A stretch of DNA of 12,930 nucleotides from an uncultured Clostridium sp. (GTDB lineage Bacteria; Bacillota; Clostridia; Clostridiales; Clostridiaceae): contig NZ_CAKVKB010000097.1 of NCBI RefSeq assembly GCF_934754915.1, forward strand, positions 1-12,930, in the 5' to 3' direction. The notes beneath the pieces were generated by a model, which saw only the letters and a list, made by a program, of their open reading frames with translations, was not told the DNA's origin and ran no database searches. This document shows, in pieces, positions 1 to 6,951 of the stretch (position 1 is the first letter of the stretch; the number at the start of each line of letters is the position of its first letter). Position numbers and translations under genes: made by a program.

Positions 1-26
1 TTATATTTCAATCCTTTCTTAAAATA

Positions 27-72
27 ATATAAAAAATGACTTTAGCATTACTGCATCAGCCATTTTTTATAT
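27..72 (-). terminator. Hairpin downstream of the flavoprotein gene, probable terminator
   Basis: A perfect 12-bp inverted repeat (27-38 with 61-72) with a 22-nt loop lies about 30 nt past the stop codon of the flavoprotein gene on the minus strand. The arms are A/T-rich, so A and U tracts flank the stem on both strands and it could also act for a plus-strand transcript. No gene is seen between position 1 and 104. The stem has few G-C pairs, so strength is uncertain. Confidence 0.5.
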
Positions 73-104
73 AAGAACCTATTTAATACTATCTGCTGTC
101 GTTT

Positions 105-1439
105 TTATTTGCACACATTTCCTGCCACATTTAATACATCCCAAGTTCTTGCAAATGGTGGTGCATAGCAAAGATCAAGCATTCCCAGTTGTTTTGTTGT
201 AAGTTTTCCAAAAATACATGCAGCTATTACATTTACTCTCTGTACTGCATCTTTATAGCCTGCTGCCTGACCACCTAAAATCACCTTAGTTTCTGCATCA
301 TAAATCAATTTTACATATATTTTGCTCTGACCCGGATAATAATTAGTCTGATTCATATCAGTTATAAATGCTGTCTTATAATTTAAATTTAAAGCCTTAG
401 CTTTGCTTTCAGTAATTCCTGTTCTTCCAGCTTCCATATCCATAACCTTTATACAGCTTGAAGATAATGATCCTTGAAATTCATTTTCTGCCCCTGCAAG
501 ATTTTCTCCTACAATACGTCCAAGTTTATTAGCTCCTGTTGCTAGGGGTACATAAGATTTTTCTCCAGTAACAAACTGAGTTATTGTTGCACAGTCTCCA
601 GCGGAATATACATCTTCAATTGAAGTTTTTCCAAAGTCATCAATTATTATAGCACCATTAGGAAGCATTTCCAAACTGCTGTCTTTTATAAATCCAGTAT
701 TAGGTTTTACTCCTGTAGCAATTATTACTATATCAGCTTCAATTTCTCTTTCTGCTGTACACACTTTTTCTACTTTTTCTTCACCAATGAGTTCTGTAAC
801 ACTTTCATTTAAATATAAATTCACATCATGTTTTTTTAATTCTTCTTCAAGAACATCTGTAATTTCCTTATCAAATACATCCTGGAGAATTCTGTCTCCA
901 AGCTGGAATACAGATACTTCTTTATTATATTTCTTTGCTGCTTCAACTGCTTCAAGTCCAATAAATCCAGCTCCAATAATAGCAATTTTTTTATTATTTT
1001 CATTTTGGAATAATTCTCTCAAAGCCTTTCCATCTTCCATACTTTTAAGAGTATATACATTTTTAAGTTTATAATTTTTAATTGGAGGTATTATACTTGA
1101 AGCTCCTGTTGCAATCATAAGCTTATCATAAGCATCTTCAAATACGCTGCCATCTTTTAAGTTTTTTACAATTACCTTCTTGTTGTTAAAATCTATATCT
1201 GACACTTCATGAAGTGTCTTTACATCTACTCCAGACTTTATAAATGCTTCTGGAGTTCTGGCTATCATGTTATTTGATTCTTCAAAGAATCCTCCTACAA
1301 AATAAGGTAAACCACATGCACCAAAAGACACTATATCATTTTTTTCATAAATTACAATTTCTGCATCCTTGTGAAGTCTTCTGAATTTAGCTGCTGCACT
1401 TGTTCCTGCTGCAACTCCTCCAATTATTATAACTCTCAT
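105..1439 (-). CDS. CoA-disulfide reductase / NADH oxidase family FAD-dependent oxidoreductase
   Basis: This is a 444-residue cytoplasmic flavoprotein of the pyridine nucleotide-disulfide oxidoreductase class I family, in the branch that holds CoA-disulfide reductase and single-cysteine NADH oxidases. Visible motifs are the N-terminal FAD loop GGVAAG (7-12), the redox cysteine C42 in SFGACGLPYF, the NAD(P)H loop GAGFIG (156-161), the second FAD motif YSAGDCA (278-284) and a C-terminal dimerisation domain. That domain carries NYYPG (366-370) and YAPPF (425-429), tyrosines that in known CoA-disulfide reductases reach the partner's active site. The end of the second NAD(P) strand is VFQLGDR, with Gln where NADH-specific enzymes often have an acidic residue, so cofactor preference is open. 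The start is fixed by AGGAGG at 1447-1452. It is transcribed alone. In anaerobes such proteins reduce CoA disulfide, polysulfide or O2; which of these applies cannot be read from sequence. Confidence 0.88.
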   Translation of the reverse strand: MRVIIIGGVAAGTSAAAKFRRLHKDAEIVIYEKNDIVSFGACGLPYFVGGFFEESNNMIARTPEAFIKSGVDVKTLHEVSDIDFNNKKVIVKNLKDGSVFEDAYDKLMIATGASSIIPPIKNYKLKNVYTLKSMEDGKALRELFQNENNKKIAIIGAGFIGLEAVEAAKKYNKEVSVFQLGDRILQDVFDKEITDVLEEELKKHDVNLYLNESVTELIGEEKVEKVCTAEREIEADIVIIATGVKPNTGFIKDSSLEMLPNGAIIIDDFGKTSIEDVYSAGDCATITQFVTGEKSYVPLATGANKLGRIVGENLAGAENEFQGSLSSSCIKVMDMEAGRTGITESKAKALNLNYKTAFITDMNQTNYYPGQSKIYVKLIYDAETKVILGGQAAGYKDAVQRVNVIAACIFGKLTTKQLGMLDLCYAPPFARTWDVLNVAGNVCK

Positions 1440-1512
1440 TATTTTTCCTCCTAAGTTTCAATTGACAATGAATGATTAAATTATAAAAAATCATATTTCT
1501 TTTACTTTAATA

Positions 1513-1526
1513 TATATACGTATATA
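1513..1526. promoter_or_regulatory. 14-bp perfect palindrome in the flavoprotein leader, possible operator
   Basis: The palindrome TATATACGTATATA lies 74 nt upstream of the flavoprotein start. Its left half, TATATACG, recurs as a direct repeat at 1589-1596, overlapping the predicted -10 box. The A/T alternation makes chance palindromes likely here, and only the central CG stands out, so a regulatory role is a guess. Confidence 0.3.
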
Positions 1527-1588
1527 CAAAACTCATATATTATTAATTGCAATACATATATTATTTTATACAATTGTTTTTATTATTA

Positions 1589-1617
1589 TATATACGATTT
1601 TTCTTATAAGTTGTCAA
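1589..1617 (-). promoter_or_regulatory. Sigma-A-type promoter for the flavoprotein gene
   Basis: On the minus strand a perfect -35 box TTGACA (1612-1617) is separated by 17 nt from TATATA (1589-1594). Transcription would start near 1582, giving a leader of about 143 nt before the flavoprotein start at 1439. The surrounding region from 1440 to 1830 is extremely A/T-rich and contains no credible gene. Confidence 0.5.
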
Positions 1618-1833
1618 TATATTCTATCAGTTTACTCATATATTCTTCTGACTGCAACTATATTAACCCTTAAATAATTCCCTATATATAAAAAATTAAA
1701 CTCTTTTCTATTTATTATATTCCAAATAAATATATATTTGTTATTAATAAACACATCCTAGAATTTATCATATTTTGTACACATATTCTAAGCCAAAATG
1801 AGAATTTCTTTAAAATTAATTGAAATAGTAAGA

Positions 1834-1941
1834 AGGAGCTGTGGCATTAAGAAATTCAACTATCATATATAGCATATAAATTAAGTTATTTAATACTATA
1901 TATGGTATGATTTAATCTTTATGCTATAGCTCCTCTTTTTT
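1834..1941 (+). repeat. ~100-nt palindromic element ending in a T-run (terminator-like or REP/MITE-like)
   Basis: The outer arms 1834-1852 and 1916-1934 form a long stem (18 of 19 positions pair, two as G-U), starting GGAGCTGTGGCAT on the left and closing ATGCTATAGCTCC on the right. The interior can pair further, for example ATCAT at 1862-1866 with ATGAT at 1907-1911. On the plus strand the stem is followed directly by CTCTTTTTT, the pattern of an intrinsic terminator, yet no plus-strand gene precedes it. On the minus strand it lies about 150 nt past the stop of the choline-binding-protein gene and may terminate that transcript with a weaker T-tract. The arm sequence resembles that of the hairpin at 12716-12781, suggesting a dispersed element. 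The rest of the 1440-2087 gap holds nothing else I can support. Confidence 0.55.
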
Positions 1942-2087
1942 ATAAATATTCAATAAAGATTTATTGTAATCATTATAAAAATGTATGTTTTTATTATTTA
2001 CAGAAATCAAAAAATACTTTCTTAAATCTAATTTTCCATCTTTGTACACATTATAAATTACAAAATGCAGCAACTATATAATAACAA

Positions 2088-2810
2088 TTAATTGTTATAT
2101 CTTGTTTGAACATACGTACCTGTTTCTTTTACTTCATCAAGAGAAATAGTTCTTCCCCAATTAACAACACCTTGAGAACTTCCATTCAAATGCATATTTC
2201 CTTCTGCAATAACAATATCATCACCATCAAAACCTAGTACGACAACTGAATGAGTATCATAATTCATTCTGATGATATCACCAATTCTAATATTATCAAA
2301 ATCAGTATGTTGTTTTACTGGTGCTGAACCAAAAGCTGCATCACTTAATAAATAAGCAAAACCTGCACAGCCATAACCAATTGTGCCATCACCCTTGAAT
2401 TGATAGGAATTATCATTATCCCAATTCATCCCTTGAGGATATTGATTCTCCATTTCAATAATTTTGTAATAAACATCATTTTCATCTATAGTATTATTTT
2501 CTATACATTCACCATCAGAATTAAACTCATATATTAATCCATCGATACTTTGTGTTCCAGTAACCATTTCACCACTAGAATTTAAATAATACCATTTACC
2601 ATTATCTTGTAACCATCCAGTTTCCATATAGCCTGAATCATCAAAATAATACCATGCATTATTAATAAACCTCCAGCCTATTGACCATGAACTTCCTTCT
2701 GTATACCACCATCCATTAATATCTCTTTTCCATGCTGCATTTGCACCTGTTGAAGTAAATCCAAGTACCGATATTAAAATTCCTAATACAGCAATTGTTT
2801 TTTTGATCAT
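2088..2810 (-). CDS. Secreted choline-binding-repeat protein with NlpC/P60-CHAP-like cysteine peptidase domain
   Basis: This is a 240-residue exported protein. Residues 1-25 form a signal peptide (KK, hydrophobic core, cleavage after ANA). Residues 26-104 contain about four 20-residue choline/cell-wall-binding (CW_1) repeats: GWRFINNAWYYFDDSGYMET (45-64) and GWLQDNGKWYYLNSSGEMVT (65-84) are clear, and the flanking units (26-44, 85-104) are degenerate. Residues 108-240 form a domain resembling papain-like NlpC/P60 or CHAP amidases. The likely nucleophile is C148 in GYGCAGFAYLLSD, the histidine is H187 in THSVVVLGF, and an acidic residue E203 in IAEGN follows. This domain recurs in secreted Firmicutes proteins and its substrate is poorly known. 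A role in peptidoglycan or peptide cleavage at the cell surface is inference. The ribosome binding site is an unusual run of six G (2818-2823), 7 nt from the ATG. The gene stands alone. Confidence 0.85.
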   Translation of the reverse strand: MIKKTIAVLGILISVLGFTSTGANAAWKRDINGWWYTEGSSWSIGWRFINNAWYYFDDSGYMETGWLQDNGKWYYLNSSGEMVTGTQSIDGLIYEFNSDGECIENNTIDENDVYYKIIEMENQYPQGMNWDNDNSYQFKGDGTIGYGCAGFAYLLSDAAFGSAPVKQHTDFDNIRIGDIIRMNYDTHSVVVLGFDGDDIVIAEGNMHLNGSSQGVVNWGRTISLDEVKETGTYVQTRYNN

Positions 2811-2848
2811 ATTATTCCCCCCATTAATTCATATGTGCTTTTATTTTT

Positions 2849-2879
2849 CTGCTAAAATATTAATTAATTATTTTAGCAG
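2849..2879 (-). promoter_or_regulatory. 11-bp inverted repeat upstream of the choline-binding-protein gene
   Basis: The perfect arms CTGCTAAAATA (2849-2859) and TATTTTAGCAG (2869-2879) enclose 9 nt. The repeat lies about 40-70 nt before the start codon, so it is either a hairpin in the 5' leader or an operator. A weak promoter candidate farther upstream on the minus strand (TTGTTT, 17 nt, TATATA) would place it in the leader. Followed by A-rich sequence on the minus strand, it does not look like a terminator in that direction. The remainder of the gap 2811-3060 shows no gene. Confidence 0.4.
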
Positions 2880-3061
2880 TAATTTTTGTAATTTTTATCA
2901 GTAATGATAATTTTTTCTTATATATTTTAAAGTATACTACAAAACAACTGAAAATAGTTAACTTTTTTTATAATTTTTAACCACTTACTATTTTAATATA
3001 CCAATATTGTATTTCAATTTTTAACACAACACTTACTTCCAGATACAAGCTTAGAACAATG

Positions 3062-3107
3062 AAAAATTATGGGAGAAATCCTTTCAAAGATTTCACCCAT
3101 AATTTTT
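3062..3107 (-). terminator. Intrinsic terminator of the nadABC operon
   Basis: Arms 3062-3080 and 3089-3107 form a 19-position stem with a single mismatch, containing GGG/CCC and GAAATC/GATTTC blocks, with an 8-nt loop. It lies about 100 nt after the nadC stop codon. A-rich and T-rich ends flank it on either strand, so it can work in both directions. The 3108-3210 stretch between terminator and nadC holds no gene. Confidence 0.8.
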
Positions 3108-3210
3108 TAGTTTATATTTAGAATGTAATTATCTCTTTTACAGTTCAAACTCTATATTTTACATGTGTGATATGGATTTTAAATATAATTCTAATCTTAC
3201 AGCACATATA

Positions 3211-4053
3211 TCAAATATTCTTTAAATTTTTCATGCTTAAATCCAATATTTTAAATGAATGTGTAAGTGCTCCTACCGATATATAATCCACACCTATTTC
3301 AGCAATTTTCTTTATGTTTTTTAATTCAACATTCCCAGAAAATTCAATAAGCGCTTTATCTCCAATTAATTTTACAGCCTGTTTTGCTGTATTTAAATCC
3401 ATATTGTCAAGCATTATGATATCAGCACCAGCATCTAATGCCTCTTTTACCATTTCAAGATTTTCTGTTTCAACCTCAATTTTTCTCACAAAAGATGAAT
3501 GTTCCTTTGCAAGCTTTACTGCATTTTTTATTCCTCCAGCTGCACTTATATGGTTATCTTTAAGCATTACACCATCAGACAGATTAAATCTATGGTTACA
3601 TCCGCCACCCACTTTTACACTATATTTTTCAAGAATTCTTAAATTTGGTGTTGTCTTTCTTGTATCTAATAATTTTGCTTTGGTATGTTTTATTTCCTGT
3701 ACAAATTTATTAGTAAAGGTCGCTATTCCACTCATTCTCTGTAATATATTTAAAGCTACTCTTTCACCCATTAAAATCTTTCTTGTATTTCCCTTTAGAA
3801 ATCCTATTTTATCTTTTACAAAGACCTTATCTCCATCATTTTTATACAGCTCAACATCTACATCACCAAGCACTTCAAACACTCTTTTAAAAACATCAAG
3901 TCCTGCTATAATTCCATCTTCTTTACATAGAAGTTCTACTGTAGACATACTATTCTTATCAACTACAGAATTTGTTGAAATATCTTCGTTTGGAATATCC
4001 TCTAACAATGCATTTTTTATTATATTATCTACAGCCAAGTAATTCATTATCAA
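3211..4053 (-). CDS. nadC: Nicotinate-nucleotide pyrophosphorylase (carboxylating), quinolinate phosphoribosyltransferase
   Basis: This enzyme converts quinolinate and phosphoribosyl pyrophosphate to nicotinate mononucleotide, CO2 and pyrophosphate, the last step of the de novo branch encoded by this operon. The 280-residue length is normal. Family motifs are ERVALNILQRMSGIAT (97-112), DTRKTTPNLR (130-139), GGGCNHRFNLSDGVMLKDNH (149-168), EVE (193-195) and the C-terminal barrel strand ISVGALTHS (258-266). The annotated start is a TTG (4051-4053) 5 nt after GGGAGG (4059-4064); an ATG two codons later (4045-4047) is 11 nt away and is an equally possible start. Either choice overlaps the end of nadB by 23-29 nt, which implies translational coupling. 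The stop is TGA. Confidence 0.96.
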   Translation of the reverse strand: MIMNYLAVDNIIKNALLEDIPNEDISTNSVVDKNSMSTVELLCKEDGIIAGLDVFKRVFEVLGDVDVELYKNDGDKVFVKDKIGFLKGNTRKILMGERVALNILQRMSGIATFTNKFVQEIKHTKAKLLDTRKTTPNLRILEKYSVKVGGGCNHRFNLSDGVMLKDNHISAAGGIKNAVKLAKEHSSFVRKIEVETENLEMVKEALDAGADIIMLDNMDLNTAKQAVKLIGDKALIEFSGNVELKNIKKIAEIGVDYISVGALTHSFKILDLSMKNLKNI

Positions 4054-5332
4054 GCTTTCCTCCCATTTCTTTAATTGTTCTTCTTACTATTTCTTCATTT
4101 TCAATTATAAGCTCATCAAGACTTTTATCTATATTTTTTACAACTGCAACTTTACTTTCTATACTGTCAATTTCTCTGTTTATAACATCTGCACCTCTTC
4201 TTGAAAATACTAATCCTTCAAGAAGTGAATTGCTTGCTAATCTATTTGCTCCATGAATTCCAGTACAGCTTGCCTCTCCAACTGCATATAAATTTTTCAT
4301 AGATGTCTGAGCATTTGTATTAACCTTTATTCCACCCATGAAAAAATGTTGTGCAGGAGATACCTTAATCTTTTCCTTAGTTATATCAGTTCCTCTTTCA
4401 AGGCATGCTTTATATATTGAAGAAAATCTATTCTTTATATATTCTTCGCCTAAAAATCTTATATCAAGATACACATATGGAGTATCTGTTTTTTTCATTT
4501 CATCATAAACAGCTGCTGATACTACATCTCTAGGAAGAAGTTCATTGATAAACCTTTCTCCATTTATATTAGTAAGTTTTCCACCTTCTCCTCTGACAGA
4601 CTCGGATATTAAAAATCTCCTATCGTCCTTATCTCCTTCATAAAATGCTGTAGGATGTATCTGTATATAATTTATATCCTTAAGCTCTACATTATGTTTT
4701 ACTGCAGCTGCAATTCCATCACCTTTTAAAATTCTCTGATTTGTTGAATTATTAAATAATCCTCCGATTCCTCCAGTAGCAAGTATTACTGCTTTTGAAT
4801 AAACATTTATCTGTTCATTATCCCTTATTAGGACTGCTCCTATACATGTATTATCCTTTTCTATTAAATCAGCAAAATACGTATTTTCATATATAGTAAT
4901 ATTGTTCTGTTTCCTTACATTTGCAATAAGAGTTTTAGCCACATTTTCTCCAGTATTATCCTTTGTATGAACTATCCTGTTTATTGAATGTGCACCTTCT
5001 CTTGTAAAATTAATGCTTCCATCTTCATTTCTATCTAAATCTAATCCCATTTCCATTAATGTTTTTACATTTTCCATAGATTCTTCTGTAAGGACTTTTA
5101 CTGCATTCAAATCATTTTTATATTGTCCAGCTTTTAAGGTATCTTCTATAAATGATGGTATGTCATCTTTATTCCTTGCTACAGATATACCTCCCTGAGC
5201 CAAATAAGTATTAGTTGTAGTTATTTTATCTTTGCATACAACCAGTACATTCAAATCCTTTCTTAGATTTGAAGCAGAATACAATCCTGATACCCCAGAA
5301 CCTATAATAACAACATCAAAAAATTTATTCAT
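4025..5332 (-). CDS. nadB: L-aspartate oxidase, short form
   Basis: This FAD enzyme oxidises L-aspartate to iminoaspartate, which NadA condenses with dihydroxyacetone phosphate. In anaerobes the electron acceptor is presumably fumarate rather than O2. Visible are the FAD loop GSGVSG (11-16), TNTYLAQGGI (40-49), REGAHSINRIVHT (111-123), HPTAFY (226-231), RGEGG (247-251), LPRDVVSAAVYDE (266-278), AQHFFMGGI (327-335) and GANRLASNSLLEG (361-373). The residues matching the E. coli catalytic set, E112, H226, R268 and H329, are all present. The protein has 435 residues against about 540 in E. coli. The FAD and capping domains are complete, and the C-terminal helical domain is reduced to a stub after about residue 390. 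There is no sign of a frameshift, because the gene runs directly into nadC. The ATG overlaps the nadA stop codon by one base (TAATG). Confidence 0.95.
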   Translation of the reverse strand: MNKFFDVVIIGSGVSGLYSASNLRKDLNVLVVCKDKITTTNTYLAQGGISVARNKDDIPSFIEDTLKAGQYKNDLNAVKVLTEESMENVKTLMEMGLDLDRNEDGSINFTREGAHSINRIVHTKDNTGENVAKTLIANVRKQNNITIYENTYFADLIEKDNTCIGAVLIRDNEQINVYSKAVILATGGIGGLFNNSTNQRILKGDGIAAAVKHNVELKDINYIQIHPTAFYEGDKDDRRFLISESVRGEGGKLTNINGERFINELLPRDVVSAAVYDEMKKTDTPYVYLDIRFLGEEYIKNRFSSIYKACLERGTDITKEKIKVSPAQHFFMGGIKVNTNAQTSMKNLYAVGEASCTGIHGANRLASNSLLEGLVFSRRGADVINREIDSIESKVAVVKNIDKSLDELIIENEEIVRRTIKEMGGKLDNELLGCR

Positions 5333-6300
5333 TATTTTTCACTTCCCAATTTATGCATATTCTCTAAAGATCTCAATGCTTTTTTTCTTATTTCCTCATC
5401 CAAAATAATCTCATTTTCCATGTTTAATAGTGAATCATAAAGATTTTCAAGTGTTGTCTTTTTCATATCCTGACAACATATTCTGTCTCCAGGTATTATA
5501 AATTTTTTATCTGGATTTTTCTTTTTCAATTGATGTAAAATTCCTTCCTCAGTTGCAATTATATATTCCTTTCCATCATCATTTGTTGCATAATTGATGA
5601 TTCCACTTGTGCTTCCTATATAATCAGCCATATCTCTGATTTCTTTTGTACATTCTGGATGTACTAATATTTTTGCATCAGAATGCACTTTTTTTGCCTT
5701 AAGAATATCTTCTTTGCTTACCTTATTATGACATCTGCAGAAACCGTTCCATAATATAAATTCTTTGTCTGGGAAAAATTCTGAAATATATCCACCTAAA
5801 TTCTTATCAGGCAGAAATAAAATCTGTTTATTAGGTATGTTCTTTAATATTTTTAAGGCACTGGAAGAAGTTACAGCAACATCACAATGAGCTTTTACAT
5901 TATAAGTTGAATTTATATAACACACTACAAAAGCATCTGGATACTTTTCTTTCATTTCAACCACAGCTTTTCCACTTGCCATATCAGCCATATTGCATCC
6001 TGCACTAGGACAAGGCATTAAAACTCTCTTTTCTGGTGATAAAATTTTTGCACTTTCTGCCATAAATCTTACTCCACAGAACATTATTACCTTTTCATTA
6101 CAATCTCTTGCCTTCTCACTCAAATAATAAGAATCTCCAACATAATCTGCTAATTCCTGAATTTCACCTGGCTGATAGTAATGTGCAAGTATCACTGCAT
6201 TTCTTTCTTTTTTTAATTTTAAAATCTCTTCTTTTAAATTTAGACTCTCTTTATTTACACGACTACTTACTACACTTCCATCTTCAAAACTTAAATACAT
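5332..6300 (-). CDS. nadA: Quinolinate synthase A
   Basis: This [4Fe-4S] enzyme condenses iminoaspartate with dihydroxyacetone phosphate to quinolinate. It is the first gene of the operon. The 322 residues are typical of the compact form found in clostridia and thermophiles. Motifs include AHYYQPGEIQELADYVGDS (39-57), MFCGVRFMAESAKIL (73-87), CPSAGCNMADM (97-107), NGFCRCH (185-191), HPEC (214-217) and CCQDMKKTTLENLY (275-288). By position in the family, the three cluster cysteines are probably C102, C188 and C276; several extra cysteines (C75, C97, C190, C275) sit close by. The ribosome binding site (around GTGGTG at 6305-6310) is weak compared with other genes here. A promoter with near-consensus boxes lies 53-81 nt upstream. 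Confidence 0.96.
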   Translation of the reverse strand: MYLSFEDGSVVSSRVNKESLNLKEEILKLKKERNAVILAHYYQPGEIQELADYVGDSYYLSEKARDCNEKVIMFCGVRFMAESAKILSPEKRVLMPCPSAGCNMADMASGKAVVEMKEKYPDAFVVCYINSTYNVKAHCDVAVTSSSALKILKNIPNKQILFLPDKNLGGYISEFFPDKEFILWNGFCRCHNKVSKEDILKAKKVHSDAKILVHPECTKEIRDMADYIGSTSGIINYATNDDGKEYIIATEEGILHQLKKKNPDKKFIIPGDRICCQDMKKTTLENLYDSLLNMENEIILDEEIRKKALRSLENMHKLGSEK

Positions 6301-6326
6301 ATTTACACCACTCTCTAATAATATTT

Positions 6327-6348
6327 ACACATGTATATACACCTTGTG
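6327..6348. promoter_or_regulatory. Candidate nad operon operator (NiaR-type) at the transcription start
   Basis: The core TGTATATACA (6332-6341) is a perfect 10-bp palindrome. It is flanked by ACAC (6327-6330) on one side and TTGTG (6344-6348) on the other, giving an arrangement of ACA and TGT blocks. It falls at about +1 to +20 relative to the start predicted from the nadA promoter, a usual place for repression. The NAD repressor of Firmicutes, NiaR (YrxA), controls such operons, but its gene is not in the window. Assigning this site to NiaR is inference. Confidence 0.45.
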
Positions 6349-6352
6349 GATT

Positions 6353-6381
6353 ATTATATCACTGCCTGTCCTTATATTCAA
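6353..6381 (-). promoter_or_regulatory. nadABC promoter
   Basis: On the minus strand, -35 TTGAAT (6376-6381) and a perfect -10 TATAAT (6353-6358) are spaced by exactly 17 nt. Transcription should begin near 6346, giving a leader of about 46 nt. A small inverted repeat, ATACTC-TTT-GAGTAT (6391-6405), lies just upstream of the -35 box. Confidence 0.75.
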
Positions 6382-6506
6382 CAAATAAAAATACTCTTTG
6401 AGTATAGATGATATATATCTGCCAATTAACAATATACAGTAGTTTTATTATTAGAACTCATATAATAATATATTTATATATTATTTTGAATTTTTTCCAT
6501 TTACTG

Positions 6507-6535
6507 TTGACATCTTCTAATAAAAATTGTATTAT
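6507..6535 (+). promoter_or_regulatory. Promoter of the GntR-ABC transporter operon
   Basis: A perfect -35 TTGACA (6507-6512) and -10 TATTAT (6530-6535) are 17 nt apart. Transcription would start near 6542, about 41 nt before the regulator's ATG. The -10 box lies inside the left half of the operator at 6527-6566, so a bound repressor would block polymerase directly. Confidence 0.75.
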
Positions 6536-6566
6536 TGTATTAACAACTTAGTACAATAGTACAATA
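6527..6566. promoter_or_regulatory. Four-half-site operator, probably bound by the YtrA-type GntR regulator
   Basis: The left side is an 8-bp unit twice in tandem, TTGTATTA at 6527-6534 and 6535-6542. The right side is GTACAATA twice, at 6551-6558 and 6559-6566. The two sides are inverted relative to each other: the 13-bp arms 6527-6539 and 6552-6564 match at 12 positions. The site covers the -10 box and the predicted start point. YtrA-family regulators usually repress their own operon through inverted repeats in this position, so autoregulation is the natural reading. Confidence 0.65.
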
Positions 6567-6582
6567 AAAAAGGAGTGAGAAT

Positions 6583-6951
6583 ATGTCATGGAATTTTACT
6601 AACGACAGACCAATTTACATGCAGCTTATGGAAAAAATACAATTAAAAATAATCTGTGGCTATTATAAACCTGGTGAAAAACTTCCTTCTGTACGAGATA
6701 TAGCAAGTGAAGCAGCTGTTAATCCTAACACAATGCAGAAAGCCTTAACTGAACTTGAAAAAACAGGGTTGGTATTCAGTAAGCGAACAAGTGGAAGATT
6801 TATTACGGAGGATTCAGATATGATTAAAGATATGAAAAATAATTTAGCAAAAGAACAGATAAATGATTTCCTTAAAAGCATGGAAAAAATAGGATACACA
6901 AAAGAAGATACAGTTAAACTTGTTGAGACAATAATAAAGGAGATGAAATAA
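6583..6951 (+). CDS. GntR family transcriptional regulator, YtrA subfamily
   Basis: This 122-residue protein has an N-terminal winged helix-turn-helix (about 9-75). The pattern PIYMQLMEKIQLKIICGYYK is followed by GEKLPSVRDIASEAAVNPNT and a wing with TSGRFIT (69-75). The C-terminal part (about 80-122) is only a short helical tail, the hallmark of the YtrA subfamily, which dimerises but has no full effector domain. YtrA-type genes are typically first in operons for ABC exporters and respond to cell-envelope stress or peptide antibiotics. The gene follows AAGGAG (6569-6574) with good spacing. Its stop codon overlaps the start of the ATPase gene by one base (TAATG). The operator at 6527-6566 suggests it represses its own operon. 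The inducer is unknown. Confidence 0.92.
   Translation: MSWNFTNDRPIYMQLMEKIQLKIICGYYKPGEKLPSVRDIASEAAVNPNTMQKALTELEKTGLVFSKRTSGRFITEDSDMIKDMKNNLAKEQINDFLKSMEKIGYTKEDTVKLVETIIKEMK

Noticed and set aside
1739..1754. Rex-like sequence TTGTTATTAATAAACA upstream of the flavoprotein gene.
   Set aside because: Only one half fits the Rex pattern TTGTTAA-n4-TTAACAA, the spacing is wrong, and it lies more than 120 bp upstream of the predicted promoter.
2081..2098. Perfect 18-bp palindrome ATAACAATTAATTGTTAT over the stop codon of the choline-binding-protein gene.
   Set aside because: It is all A/T except for two bases, has no loop and is partly coding; it is likely a chance palindrome in this composition.
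3314..4042. Long open frame on the plus strand opposite nadC (242 codons), and similar plus-strand frames within the flavoprotein, nadB, nadA and hcp genes.
   Set aside because: They mirror well-conserved genes on the other strand, have Ser/Phe/Leu-rich translations without known motifs, and lack ribosome binding sites.
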